64,000 bases of DNA. Origin: Porphyromonas canoris. GTDB taxonomy: Bacteria > Bacteroidota > Bacteroidia > Bacteroidales > Porphyromonadaceae. The notes under the pieces are model-generated. The model did not search any database, had not been told where the DNA came from, and saw only the letters and a list, made by a program, of their open reading frames with translations. Within the stretch, counting starts at the first letter, position 1. Each line of letters opens with the position of its first letter. The position numbers and the translations under genes were made by a program. Location of the stretch: the NCBI RefSeq assembly GCF_000769115.1, contig NZ_JQZV01000001.1:1-64000 (forward strand). Reading direction: 5' to 3'. Shown here piece after piece: positions 52,394-61,377 of the stretch.

Positions 52394-53365
52394 ATGAAAC
52401 AGATCAAAAATACAATAATAGCACACAGCATAGAAGAACTTTCGCAATGCTTGCAAGGATCAAAAAGCGTTGCGACAGTGGGTTTCTTTGATGGTGTCCA
52501 CTTAGGACATCAGGATCTTCTCCAAAGAGTTCGCACGGAAGCCGGAAAAATGGGAGCAAAGAGTGTGGTGATAACTTTTGCGGAGCATCCTCTCACGGTG
52601 GTCGGAGGCGCTTCCAGGAAAAAGCCGTTACTGTTATGCGACAGGAGAGATAAGGAAATGCTCCTCTCCCAACAAGGGATGGACTTTATTCTGATGCTCC
52701 ATTTCACGCCCGAACTTGCAGCTATAACGGGTAAAGATTTCGCACAAACACTCCATGACAAATGCAATACGACAGCTTTGGTAATGGGTTATGACAATCA
52801 TTTTGGCTCTAAACGTTTCAGCACTCAAGAGGAGACACAGGCTTATATAGACAGCTGGGCAATTCCGGTTATCCGGCATGAAGCTCTCTACAAAGACGAT
52901 ATAAAGGTATCTTCATCGGTGATTCGCTCTGCCGTTCAGTCGGGAGACTTTGCAAAAGCATGGAGTCTCTTGGGAAGACCATACAGCGTCAAAGGGATTG
53001 TACAACATGGCAGCAAGATAGGACGAAGCATAGAATATCCCACCGCAAATATCGAAATAGATCCGGAGCATGAGCTTGTGCCGGCTCAAGGTATCTTTGT
53101 ATCCGAAGTGATTGTAGAGGGTACGAGATATGGCGGAATGTCTTACTACGGACAGCGACCCACGTTGGGGCACGACGAGAAAGCCCGTATGGAGGTTTTT
53201 CTATTCGACTTCTCCGGAGATCTTTACGGCAAAGAGGTAGAGATTTTATTCTATCACTACCTGAGAGCAGACATCAAATTTTACTCTTTGGACGCATTGG
53301 CGGAGCAGCTACGTAAAGATGAGATCGACTCTCGTGCATTTCTAAAAAATCTTCATGCCGAATAA
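52394..53365 (+). CDS. ribF: Bifunctional riboflavin kinase / FAD synthetase
   Basis: The 323-residue enzyme converts riboflavin to FMN and FAD. The N-terminal FAD synthetase has GFFDGVHLGHQDLL (31-44) and a YDNHFG block near 136; SSSVIRSAVQSGD follows near 173. The C-terminal kinase has YPTANIEID and a GTRYGGMSYYGQRPT block. It is followed after eight bases by the acyltransferase gene. Confidence 0.95.
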   Translation: MKQIKNTIIAHSIEELSQCLQGSKSVATVGFFDGVHLGHQDLLQRVRTEAGKMGAKSVVITFAEHPLTVVGGASRKKPLLLCDRRDKEMLLSQQGMDFILMLHFTPELAAITGKDFAQTLHDKCNTTALVMGYDNHFGSKRFSTQEETQAYIDSWAIPVIRHEALYKDDIKVSSSVIRSAVQSGDFAKAWSLLGRPYSVKGIVQHGSKIGRSIEYPTANIEIDPEHELVPAQGIFVSEVIVEGTRYGGMSYYGQRPTLGHDEKARMEVFLFDFSGDLYGKEVEILFYHYLRADIKFYSLDALAEQLRKDEIDSRAFLKNLHAE

Positions 53366-53373
53366 ATCCCATC

Positions 53374-54201
53374 ATGAAGACGCCTCAAATAGAGATCAAA
53401 GACATAATAAGGAGTAAGTATAAAGGCTGGATTCCCAAATCGCTTATCTCTTTTCTCCGGAGGCTCATACACCAACAGGAGATCAATGAGATGCTCCAAC
53501 TCCAAGATCATATCGGGGGCGTAGAGTATGCCAACAGGCTCTTGAAAGCATTCGATATATCTCTCAACATTTCGGGAGAAGAGCAGATAACGACACTTAA
53601 AGGGAGACAGCTGCTCTTTGTATCCAATCATCCGCTTGGCGGACTGGATGGAATCGCTCTGACTGCCTGGTTGGGCAAGCTGCTTGAAGGTAGATTATTC
53701 GTTCCGGTAAACGACCTTCTGATGTCCATTCCTCAGTTTGGAGACATCTTCCTTCCCGTAAACAAACATGGTGTTCAGAACAGAAAACTTGGAGAAATGA
53801 TGGTTCAAGCTCTCGAAGAGAAAAGGCATGGGCTCACTTTTCCTGCCGGTTTCTGTTCGAGACAAAATGGTAAAGGAGAGATTCGAGATACGGAATGGAA
53901 AAGCTCTTTCCTACGATTGGCGCAGCAGCATAACCTTACCATTGTTCCGCTATTCTTCGATGCCGCCAACTCTCCACGCTTTTACAGGTATGCCCGATGG
54001 CGTCAAGGGCTGGGCATTAAGCTGAATATCGAAATGGTGTTGCTTCCCGATGAGATGTTCAAAGGGCGACACAAGACATTCAATATCTATGTGGCTCCTC
54101 CGATATTCCCCGAACAGATCCCTTCCGAAAAGAGCAAACATCAAGCCTTTTCCGATCAGATCAAAGAGAGTATCTACCGCTTACCTTCTATCTCTAAATA
54201 A
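53374..54201 (+). CDS. PlsC-like O-acyltransferase, probable GlsA
   Basis: The 275-residue protein is a membrane-associated acyltransferase of the lysophospholipid acyltransferase superfamily. The catalytic block is SNHPLGGLDGIAL, the H-x5-D variant of HX4D, and FPAGFCSRQ takes the place of the EGTRS block. In B. thetaiotaomicron glycine lipids are made by a GNAT-type GlsB and a PlsC-like GlsA encoded as neighbours. The GNAT gene two bases downstream here makes the GlsA assignment likely (inference). Confidence 0.82.
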   Translation: MKTPQIEIKDIIRSKYKGWIPKSLISFLRRLIHQQEINEMLQLQDHIGGVEYANRLLKAFDISLNISGEEQITTLKGRQLLFVSNHPLGGLDGIALTAWLGKLLEGRLFVPVNDLLMSIPQFGDIFLPVNKHGVQNRKLGEMMVQALEEKRHGLTFPAGFCSRQNGKGEIRDTEWKSSFLRLAQQHNLTIVPLFFDAANSPRFYRYARWRQGLGIKLNIEMVLLPDEMFKGRHKTFNIYVAPPIFPEQIPSEKSKHQAFSDQIKESIYRLPSISK

Positions 54202-54203
54202 AG

Positions 54204-55199
54204 ATGCAACCAATCATTCCCCCTATCGAAAAGTCCGTTCTCCGTTCGGAGCTGAGGCCGGAGATGTTGCTCAGAAAGACCAACAGGGCAGACAACGAGA
54301 TCTATATCTTTCAAGCTCACGAAGCTCCCAATCTGATGCGAGAAGTGGGCAGGTTAAGAGAGGAGGCTTTCCGGTATTACGGCGGAGGGAGCGGTCTGGA
54401 AACGGATACAGACAGATTCGATTACGAAGGGGGATATAAGCAGATCATCGTCTGGGATCCGGAAGAAGAGAAGATACTCGGCGGGTACAGATTCATCTGT
54501 GGAGAGCATGTCCCGACAAACGATGGTGTTCCGGATCTTGCCAGTGCGCACATGTTCTCTTTCTCACAAGAGTTCATCACGGACTATCTGCCCTATACCA
54601 TAGAGCTGGGACGCTCTTTCGTCTCCCTCTCATGCCAGAGCACTCTTCCCGACAGCTCTGTTTCCTCCTCAAAAGGAATATTTGCGTTGGACAACCTATG
54701 GGACGGTGTGGGTGCTCTTCCACTGCTTTACCCCGAATACCGATACTTCTTCGGCAAGGTTACCATGTACAAAGGGTACAACAGATATTGCCGTGACATC
54801 ATCATCTTCCTCCTGTCCAGATACTACTCCGACCCCAAACAGCTTGTCCGCCCGATAGAAGAAGTTCCTTACACGACACCGGTAGAGGCGTTGTCCGAGA
54901 TACTTCACTACGACACTTTTGAAGAAAACTACAAAGCCGTGAACCGTCTCGTTCGAGAATATGGCATAAACATCCCTCCGCTCATCAACTCTTACGTACA
55001 GATTGCAAAGCAGCTGGTGTTTTACGGCACGGCTATCAACAGACACTTTTCAGATGTCGAAGAGAGTGCCATACTGCTCCCCTTCGCCGGCATAAACGAA
55101 GAGAAACTAAGGCGACACGTAGAAAGTTTCATCCGCGACTGCGCTTTACGCTACAAAAAGAGACTTCACCGCTCGGAGTCGGACGGCAATCTCTCCTAA
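54204..55199 (+). CDS. GNAT N-acyltransferase, probable GlsB
   Basis: The 331-residue protein matches the hemolysin/OlsB-like GNAT family that transfers an acyl chain to an amino group. Family features are LREEAFRYYGGG, YDYEGGYKQIIVWDPEEEKILGGYR-like strands and the block ELGRSFVSL. It most likely makes N-acyl glycine, the precursor completed by the preceding O-acyltransferase. In Porphyromonas such lipids are extended into serine-glycine lipids (established for P. gingivalis). The C-terminal 100 residues go beyond the GNAT core. Confidence 0.82.
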   Translation: MQPIIPPIEKSVLRSELRPEMLLRKTNRADNEIYIFQAHEAPNLMREVGRLREEAFRYYGGGSGLETDTDRFDYEGGYKQIIVWDPEEEKILGGYRFICGEHVPTNDGVPDLASAHMFSFSQEFITDYLPYTIELGRSFVSLSCQSTLPDSSVSSSKGIFALDNLWDGVGALPLLYPEYRYFFGKVTMYKGYNRYCRDIIIFLLSRYYSDPKQLVRPIEEVPYTTPVEALSEILHYDTFEENYKAVNRLVREYGINIPPLINSYVQIAKQLVFYGTAINRHFSDVEESAILLPFAGINEEKLRRHVESFIRDCALRYKKRLHRSESDGNLS

Positions 55200-55221
55200 A
55201 TCAAAAATATCTTCCCTTTTC

Positions 55222-56586
55222 ATGGAAACCGCTCACCTACTCGTTGTGGACGATGACAGCGCCATTCGATCCTCTCTATCCCTGCTTCTCAAGCGAGCCG
55301 GCTACAATGTATCTGTGGCAGAGTCTCCACGTGCAGCTCTCTCTTGCATAGAAGAACAGCCTCCTCACCTTATCTTGATGGATATGAACTTCTCTCTCTC
55401 CACAACCGGAGACGAGGGGCTATTCCTTTTGAGTCAGGTCAAAAAGAGATGGGAAGAGATACCGGTCATACTGATGACCGCATGGGGATCCATAGAACTG
55501 GCAGTGAAAGGGATGCAAGCAGGAGCGTTCGACTTTGTAACGAAACCGTGGGACAACTATAAGCTCTTGGAGTCTGTACGTAACGCTTTGGAGCTGAACA
55601 GACCGGAAACGGGAGAGAAAGAGATTTCCTCCAGACAGCAGCTCGACAAAAAACACAGCTTCGACCATATCATCGGACACTCGCCTGCTATCATCGAACT
55701 GCTTCAGACCGTTGCACGCATAGCTCCTACCACTGCTTCTGTCCTCATAACGGGAGAAAGCGGCACGGGGAAAGAGCTGATAGCCGAAGCTATACACCTC
55801 AACAGCAAGCGACGCTCCGAATCTTTTGTCAAGGTAAACCTTGGAGGGATCTCGGCATCGCTGTTTGAGAGCGAAATGTTCGGACACAAGAAAGGCGCTT
55901 TTACGGATGCCGTGGCAAGCCGTACCGGCAGGTTTGCTCTTGCAGACAAGGGAACTATTTTTCTGGACGAGATCGGAGAGCTGGACTTGGCTTCTCAAGT
56001 GAAACTGCTGAGAGTGTTGCAAGACCAGACTTTTGAGGTTTTGGGCGAAAGCTCACCCACCAAAGTGGACATACGTGTAGTGAGTGCCACGAATGCCGAT
56101 CTTGCTTCGATGGTTGCCGCCGGCACATTCAGAGAAGATCTCTACTACCGTATCAACCTCATCGTACTCCGTGTACCGCCTTTGAGAGAACGCAGAGAGG
56201 ACATCCCTCTTCTGGCAAAACATTTTGCGCAGAAGCTATGCAAAGCCAATGGTCTGCCGGCTGTATCTTTTACTCCGGAAGCAGAAAGCTTTCTCTCCTC
56301 CCTGCACTACTCCGGCAATGTTCGGGAGTTGAAAAATCTCATCGAACGCTCCATCCTCATCTCCGGCAAGTCCGTTCTGGACAAAGGAGACATTCAGCAC
56401 AGAGAGGAGCAGTATCTGCCGGACACTCCACCGCTTTCCGAGCAGACACTCGAAGAGATAGAAGCCGAAACCATAAGACAGAAAATTACGGAATACAACG
56501 GCAATCTCTCCCGTGTGGCAAAGGCTCTCGGCATAAGCAGAGGCGCACTATACAGAAGGCTCGACCGCTACGGTATCAAGTACTAA
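55222..56586 (+). CDS. NtrC-type sigma-54-dependent response regulator
   Basis: The 454-residue regulator has a receiver domain (about 5-125, acidic DDD at 10-12, phosphoacceptor Asp54 in LILMDMNF), an AAA+ domain (about 150-385) and a Fis-type helix-turn-helix at the C-terminus (LSRVAKALGISRGALYRRL). Walker A is GESGTGKE, and the sigma-54 contact loop reads GAFTDA, a known variant of GAFTGA. Its cognate kinase follows after 25 bases. The only sigma-54 promoter I found in the window starts the efflux operon, so that operon is its likely target (inference). Confidence 0.95.
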   Translation: METAHLLVVDDDSAIRSSLSLLLKRAGYNVSVAESPRAALSCIEEQPPHLILMDMNFSLSTTGDEGLFLLSQVKKRWEEIPVILMTAWGSIELAVKGMQAGAFDFVTKPWDNYKLLESVRNALELNRPETGEKEISSRQQLDKKHSFDHIIGHSPAIIELLQTVARIAPTTASVLITGESGTGKELIAEAIHLNSKRRSESFVKVNLGGISASLFESEMFGHKKGAFTDAVASRTGRFALADKGTIFLDEIGELDLASQVKLLRVLQDQTFEVLGESSPTKVDIRVVSATNADLASMVAAGTFREDLYYRINLIVLRVPPLRERREDIPLLAKHFAQKLCKANGLPAVSFTPEAESFLSSLHYSGNVRELKNLIERSILISGKSVLDKGDIQHREEQYLPDTPPLSEQTLEEIEAETIRQKITEYNGNLSRVAKALGISRGALYRRLDRYGIKY

Positions 56587-56611
56587 CCGAATCTTACCTC
56601 CTCCTTTCCTT

Positions 56612-57919
56612 ATGAGTTACAGACTCTCTTACTATCTGTTGGTTCTGTTGGTCATGGGCACCATTCTCTTTACAGCCCTCTATGCCGAGACCCGAACATC
56701 ATGGTCGCTCATCGCTCTCGGTATCAACGGCTTGCTCTTGCTGGTTCTGCTCATCTTCTTTTTCAGACGCATCGTGATGCCTCTGCACATTCTGGACAGC
56801 GGGATGAACCTTCTGCGCTCGCAAGACTTCTCCTCAAGACTCGCCACGGTGGGGCAAAACGATGCCGATAACCTTGTTGCGATATTCAATGAAATGATAG
56901 AGCAGCTGCGCAAAGAGCGGTTGCAAGTAAGAGAAGCCAATTCACTGCTCGATCTGCTCATCAACGCCTCTCCCATGGGGGTGATCATACTGGATCTGGA
57001 TCACAATATCAAGAGTGTAAATCCGGCTTCGCTCTCCCTGCTCGGCATAGATCCCGAAACGGAGATACTGGGCAAGAAGCTGCAAGAAGCCGAACGGCTC
57101 TTCACGCTGACCCTGTCCGACATTCCGCAGGGATCTTCCATTACGGCACAGCCATCCGGTTCTGCCATCCTGCGATGCTCTCATCTCACCTTTCAGAATC
57201 AGGGATTCAAGCAGCCTTTCTTCCTCATAGAGAGTCTCACGGACGAGGTGAGAAAAGCGGAAAAAGAGGCTTACTCCAAAGTGATACGCATGATAGCCCA
57301 TGAGGTAAACAATACCACTGCCGGACTCACATCCACTCTCCAAAGCCTGCATGACATTTTGCAGGAAGAGCCGGACAAGGCAGACCTCGTGGAGGTACTC
57401 GACAGCTGCAATCACCGCTCAAGGCAGATGAGCCGTTTCATCACGCAGTTTGCCGATGTTGTCCGCATTCCGCAGCCACAGTTTGCCACTTCGGACATCA
57501 ATCTTCTGCTGAAACGGTGTGCTCTATTCATGGAGCATCAGTTCAGCGAGAACCGCATTGCCCTCCATCTGGAGCTATCCCCCGAACCGCTCAACACCTC
57601 TTTCGACGACGGACTCATAGAGCAGGTCATCCTCAACATCCTCAAAAACAGCATGGAGAGCATAGGCACCGATGGCAATATCACGCTATCCTCCTCGCTC
57701 TCTCCTGCTCCGGAGATTGTCATTACCGACGACGGGCCGGGCATATCAAAGGAGCTTTCGGACAAGATATTCAACCCCTTCTTCTCCACCAAACCCAATG
57801 GGCAGGGCATCGGACTGCTCTTCATCATGGAGGTGTTGGACAGACACCACTTCACCTATTCGCTTCGGACGGAAGAGGATGGCAAGACACGCTTCCGAAT
57901 CAGAATAAAAACGGTATAA
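56612..57919 (+). CDS. Sensor histidine kinase with minimal extracytoplasmic loop
   Basis: The 435-residue kinase has two membrane helices near 4-24 and 32-50 separated by only about eight residues. A HAMP-like segment, a PAS domain (about 110-210), a DHp helix with the phosphorylated His in MIAHEVNNTTAG, and a HATPase domain (N box, DDGPGI, GQGIGL) follow. The near absence of a sensor loop points to intramembrane or cytoplasmic sensing, as in bacitracin-type stress kinases. It is the last gene of the run. Confidence 0.93.
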   Translation: MSYRLSYYLLVLLVMGTILFTALYAETRTSWSLIALGINGLLLLVLLIFFFRRIVMPLHILDSGMNLLRSQDFSSRLATVGQNDADNLVAIFNEMIEQLRKERLQVREANSLLDLLINASPMGVIILDLDHNIKSVNPASLSLLGIDPETEILGKKLQEAERLFTLTLSDIPQGSSITAQPSGSAILRCSHLTFQNQGFKQPFFLIESLTDEVRKAEKEAYSKVIRMIAHEVNNTTAGLTSTLQSLHDILQEEPDKADLVEVLDSCNHRSRQMSRFITQFADVVRIPQPQFATSDINLLLKRCALFMEHQFSENRIALHLELSPEPLNTSFDDGLIEQVILNILKNSMESIGTDGNITLSSSLSPAPEIVITDDGPGISKELSDKIFNPFFSTKPNGQGIGLLFIMEVLDRHHFTYSLRTEEDGKTRFRIRIKTV

Positions 57920-57974
57920 ATCGTCTCCGAAAACTGCTCCGAAACGACCCGAAAAAAGGGGCTTTTTGCCGGTA

Positions 57975-58370
57975 TTTTTATATAAAAACGGAGTACTCAC
58001 ATTCTGCTCCAAAACTACTCCGCTCCCTCTCTTTGGGGAGTGGAGATTTTTGTTTATAGCCGTAAGAGATTGAAATAGAGCAGAATATAAATCAGCGCGA
58101 ATTTGGAAAAAATTTTTCTTCAGTCCGTTTGATGGGGCTTTTTCGCGTTAATTAGTATAAATTTTAACACCCTTCTCTGTAAACGTTTCCTAATAGAGAA
58201 ATTTGCCTTTTCAGGGGTATTTTAGGGCGAAAATACGTAGTCGGTTGATTGTTAGCACTTTAATGATTTTGGCTAAACACGTTAATCGAATCCGGTAAAC
58301 GTGTTTAATGAAATCAGTAAACGTGTTCATTGAAAAATTAAACACGTTAAGCCGACAAAATATGCTCGTT
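57975..58370 (-). repeat. Dispersed intergenic element, short form, copy 5 (reverse)
   Basis: Read on the minus strand, it begins at AACGAGCATAT (58370) and ends at TTTTTATATAAAA (57987-57975). ATTAACGCGAAAA lies at 58152-58140. By eye it is about 85% identical to copy 2 over the shared part. It starts 22 bases after the stop of the hydrolase gene, in the same orientation. The right-end arms GGAGTA and TACTCC pair perfectly before the T-tract. Confidence 0.9.
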
Positions 58371-58391
58371 GGGCAAAAGGGATGCGCTCTA

Positions 58392-59774
58392 TCAGAGCGG
58401 TATCTCCATTTTGCTCGGATATATTCTCTTGGGATCCCCGAAGAGAGCCATCGTTTCAGCCATAACGCCTCTTGAAGGTTTGAGCTTGGTCTCTTTGAGC
58501 AACGCTCCATTCAGATAGACTTGCACCGGTAAGGCAAAGTTTATATCGTCTACATAGATGGAGAGTGTGCCCGTAACCTTTCCGGCAATCTCTTTGGTTT
58601 TCAGCTCTATCTTGTTTCCCTCTTTCACGAGATCGAATAGAATCCGGTCTGTATCCGACGAACGCTTGAGCGAACGAAAGTCCAAGTTGTAAACGGCATT
58701 GGCATAACCTCCCGTGCCGACCTTACCTCCGGGGAATATGTTGTAGTATTCGTAGGTAACGTGGCGAGGATTACTCCGGCGTCTCTGCTTGATAAACCAA
58801 GGAGCCATATCGAAATAGCGTGTACCCAGATGGTCTCTGTTGGGTTGGATGATCACCATCCCCTCATAGTCCGCAGGGTCTTCTCTCTGAAGCTCCTCGT
58901 GCCTGTCTTTCCACTTGTATGCGTAGAGGTTTCTGCTGAAACCGAAATCGTTGGCGCCCACTTCCATACGGAACGGGAGATTTCTAAGGTTTACAGCTTC
59001 CGTAGAGGGCTTCTCCGCTGCGGCAAGAACACCTGCGGCTGCGAAGTAGTCGGGCATGAACAGAGCCAGACGAAGCGTTCCGTATCCGCCCTCAGAGATA
59101 CCCGTCAGATAGACTCTATCGGGATCGGCTATTCCGCTCAACACTGCCAGCTGATAAGCTCTTAGGAATGCAGCTCTCTGCGGTTGGTAGTACCAGCGAC
59201 CTTTACGGTCGTCCGACATACGGGGTACAAAGTAAAAAGATGGCGCATCGTCGTACTGACGGCTCAGCGAGAGTGCCGCATTCCACTCGTTTTCATTGAT
59301 GGTAGAGCCCCACTCCGAAGGTGTTTTGGGATACGATCCACCACCATGAAGATTGATGACCATAGGGTATCCTCCGCCGGGCATATCCCCTTTCGGAAAG
59401 CACTTGATCTTCATGCGCTCCTGCTGAGGGATATTCCAGATGATCTCTTTGCTTGGAAGCTCGACCGCCAGACCGGACTTTTCGAGTCGCTCTTTATTGG
59501 CTTCTTTCCAAAGCATCCATATCTGATCTCTTTCGGATTTCAGTTCGTCCGGTGTGATGTACTCTCTGTACATCGCCACAGGAGCCAATGCAATATCTTC
59601 CTTATCGAGCTGCTGCTTGAGGAAAGATACAATGCGATCGTTGGAGATAAACTCCTCTCGTTTCGCTCCTTCGTCCTCTGCCTCCGGCTTGTCTGCCCTA
59701 CAACCGGGAGATAAGAGCAGTGCTCCGAACAGCAGAAGAGCGAAACCGGCTTTTGACACACTGTTACTTCTCAT
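58392..59774 (-). CDS. Alpha/beta-hydrolase lipoprotein
   Basis: The 460-residue protein has a lipoprotein signal (LLLSPGC) and an alpha/beta-hydrolase domain. A MVINLHGGGSYP oxyanion loop and the nucleophile elbow GISEGG are seen. Some of the acid and His partners are not certain, and the C-terminal 110 residues form an extra beta-rich domain. It is probably a surface or periplasmic esterase or peptidase. The ATG at 59774 overlaps the end of the HmuY-like gene by 11 bases; an upstream in-frame start would lie fully within that gene. Confidence 0.82.
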   Translation of the reverse strand: MRSNSVSKAGFALLLFGALLLSPGCRADKPEAEDEGAKREEFISNDRIVSFLKQQLDKEDIALAPVAMYREYITPDELKSERDQIWMLWKEANKERLEKSGLAVELPSKEIIWNIPQQERMKIKCFPKGDMPGGGYPMVINLHGGGSYPKTPSEWGSTINENEWNAALSLSRQYDDAPSFYFVPRMSDDRKGRWYYQPQRAAFLRAYQLAVLSGIADPDRVYLTGISEGGYGTLRLALFMPDYFAAAGVLAAAEKPSTEAVNLRNLPFRMEVGANDFGFSRNLYAYKWKDRHEELQREDPADYEGMVIIQPNRDHLGTRYFDMAPWFIKQRRRSNPRHVTYEYYNIFPGGKVGTGGYANAVYNLDFRSLKRSSDTDRILFDLVKEGNKIELKTKEIAGKVTGTLSIYVDDINFALPVQVYLNGALLKETKLKPSRGVMAETMALFGDPKRIYPSKMEIPL

Positions 59775-61173
59775 CTTCTTGGAAGAAAACGATAAGCTCA
59801 TCCTTCTTGAAGCCATTGAACGACTTAAGATAAGCTTGAGCCGATCCTTTAGGCACATAAAAACGGAAATACTGCTTGTCATCTTTTACAAATGGAACAC
59901 CTTCAAAGGGGAAGCCTTCGTACGCAGGAGGAGTAGAAGTGAGAAATCTTATGGAACGAAGACTGGAACATCCGGAGAACGCATCGTACCCGATGCTTCT
60001 AATCTTACCGAGGAAAGTTACACTCTTCAAGTTTCTACAAGAAAGAAACATTCCCTCCGGTATTAGTTCCACTCCCGCAGGAATAATGATATGCTCCAAT
60101 GCCATATCTGCCCAGAAAGCATTATTTTCGATACTCTCCACAGATGATGGAAGCTTAATATTCTTTAGTTTTTGAGAAGCACAGAAGGCTCCATCCCCTA
60201 TTCGTTTGAGAGAAGTACCGGGGAAGACGATAGTCTCAAGATTGCAATAGCCAAACCAGCCCCTGCCGACACTCTCAAGATTGCGTGGAGCAATGAACTT
60301 CTTTACGGTCTTATTGTCTTTCAAAACAGAGTCGTCATAGTCCAAATCAAATGTTGCATCTGCCATGTCTATCTCTTCCAATGTTTTCATTTTATTCTTT
60401 ATGAAAGAGAAGTCGACCTGCCTTATTGCCATATTCTTTACGACAAGATACTTTATCGTACCGGCTTCTTGCTCTGAAATCTTCTCAGAAAGACGACCCT
60501 CTCCGGTAACAACCTTCTCATTTTCACGTGGTACTATTTTCAGCTTGCTATTGTCTCCTTTATCTTTGATGAAGTCGTATCTGAAACGAACACTTTCTAC
60601 TGCACCATCTTTACCCTTTGCCTCTATGAGCTGTAGCTTAACGTAGCGATTTTCTTTCGCTATACGAATAATGAATACTCGGTCAGACACCTTCAAAGCA
60701 GCACTTTCGGCATCCTTGGTGTACCATCCACCTTGGGCAAGAAGAGGATTGGTAGAAATAACTACAGAGGGTGCTATCTCGCGACGGATGTCTTCTTCCC
60801 AAAGAACCGTCTCTTTCAAAAATGGCTCTGCACTCTCTATTCCGTCAAAGTCATTCGTATTGGTCTTATAAACAGAGCCCTTTCCTTTTCCGCTCTCTCC
60901 GCTATTTGTACGACCCTCCAAACCGAGAAATGCAATATCCCATTCACTGCTCGATGCAACATCGGCAGCCTTTACCTCTACTGTTTTATTATTCACAAAC
61001 GAGAAGTAAACGAACTCGCCTACGGTTCCTTCTTGCAAAGAGCTATTAGGAGTCTTTATCTCTACATTGAATGGACCTGTTTCCGGTCCATCCGGACCTT
61101 TTCCTTTTTTGTCGCAAGACTGCAAGCTCACAAGAGCAAGCAGCATGAAAATAAATTTGAGATTGTTTTTCAT
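59764..61173 (-). CDS. HmuY-like domain fused to BspA-type leucine-rich repeats
   Basis: The 469-residue lipoprotein (lipobox SLQSC) begins with a domain that reads like HmuY haem-binding proteins (about 35-210). Markers are VYFSFVNNKTVEV, SSEWDIAFLG, RTNSGESGKGKGSVY and FIIRIAKENRYVKLQL. The C-terminal half has BspA-type LRR_5 units (LKNIKLPSSVESIENNAF, LEHIIIPAGVELIPEGMF, LRSIRFLTSTPP). The HmuY-like part has no histidine and no methionine, so the axial haem ligands known for HmuY-type proteins are absent and haem binding of that kind is unlikely. It is co-transcribed with the hydrolase. Confidence 0.8.
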   Translation of the reverse strand: MKNNLKFIFMLLALVSLQSCDKKGKGPDGPETGPFNVEIKTPNSSLQEGTVGEFVYFSFVNNKTVEVKAADVASSSEWDIAFLGLEGRTNSGESGKGKGSVYKTNTNDFDGIESAEPFLKETVLWEEDIRREIAPSVVISTNPLLAQGGWYTKDAESAALKVSDRVFIIRIAKENRYVKLQLIEAKGKDGAVESVRFRYDFIKDKGDNSKLKIVPRENEKVVTGEGRLSEKISEQEAGTIKYLVVKNMAIRQVDFSFIKNKMKTLEEIDMADATFDLDYDDSVLKDNKTVKKFIAPRNLESVGRGWFGYCNLETIVFPGTSLKRIGDGAFCASQKLKNIKLPSSVESIENNAFWADMALEHIIIPAGVELIPEGMFLSCRNLKSVTFLGKIRSIGYDAFSGCSSLRSIRFLTSTPPAYEGFPFEGVPFVKDDKQYFRFYVPKGSAQAYLKSFNGFKKDELIVFFQEDEK

Positions 61174-61206
61174 AAAGATTATGTTTTAGTGTACTGTTTA
61201 CGGAAT

Positions 61207-61214
61207 GCAAACTT
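61207..61214 (-). promoter_or_regulatory. -7 box for the HmuY-like/hydrolase unit
   Basis: The minus strand reads TAAGTTTG, 34 bases before the start codon; no TTTG is seen at -33. Confidence 0.5.
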
Positions 61215-61305
61215 AAAGATTTCAGATACACGCCGGACTCCCGAATTTTAGGTATTTGGGGCGGAAGAGATCGTACCTAATTGTTGGGAAATTGCAGCAT
61301 CAGCA

Positions 61306-61336
61306 CAAAAAAAGACCGGTATCTCAAAACAGATAC
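61306..61336 (-). terminator. Intrinsic terminator of pta-ackA
   Basis: On the minus strand AAAGACCGGTATCT and AGATACCGGTCTTT pair perfectly around GTTTTG and are followed by T's and TTTG. Confidence 0.85.
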
Positions 61337-61377
61337 CGGTCTTTATCTTTATCTCTTCTCGCTTACACGAGAGCAAA

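Noticed and set aside
57517-58059. Open frame of 180 codons overlapping the kinase 3' end
   Set aside because: It lies in another frame over the HATPase domain and runs into the repeat. The kinase motifs settle the coding frame.
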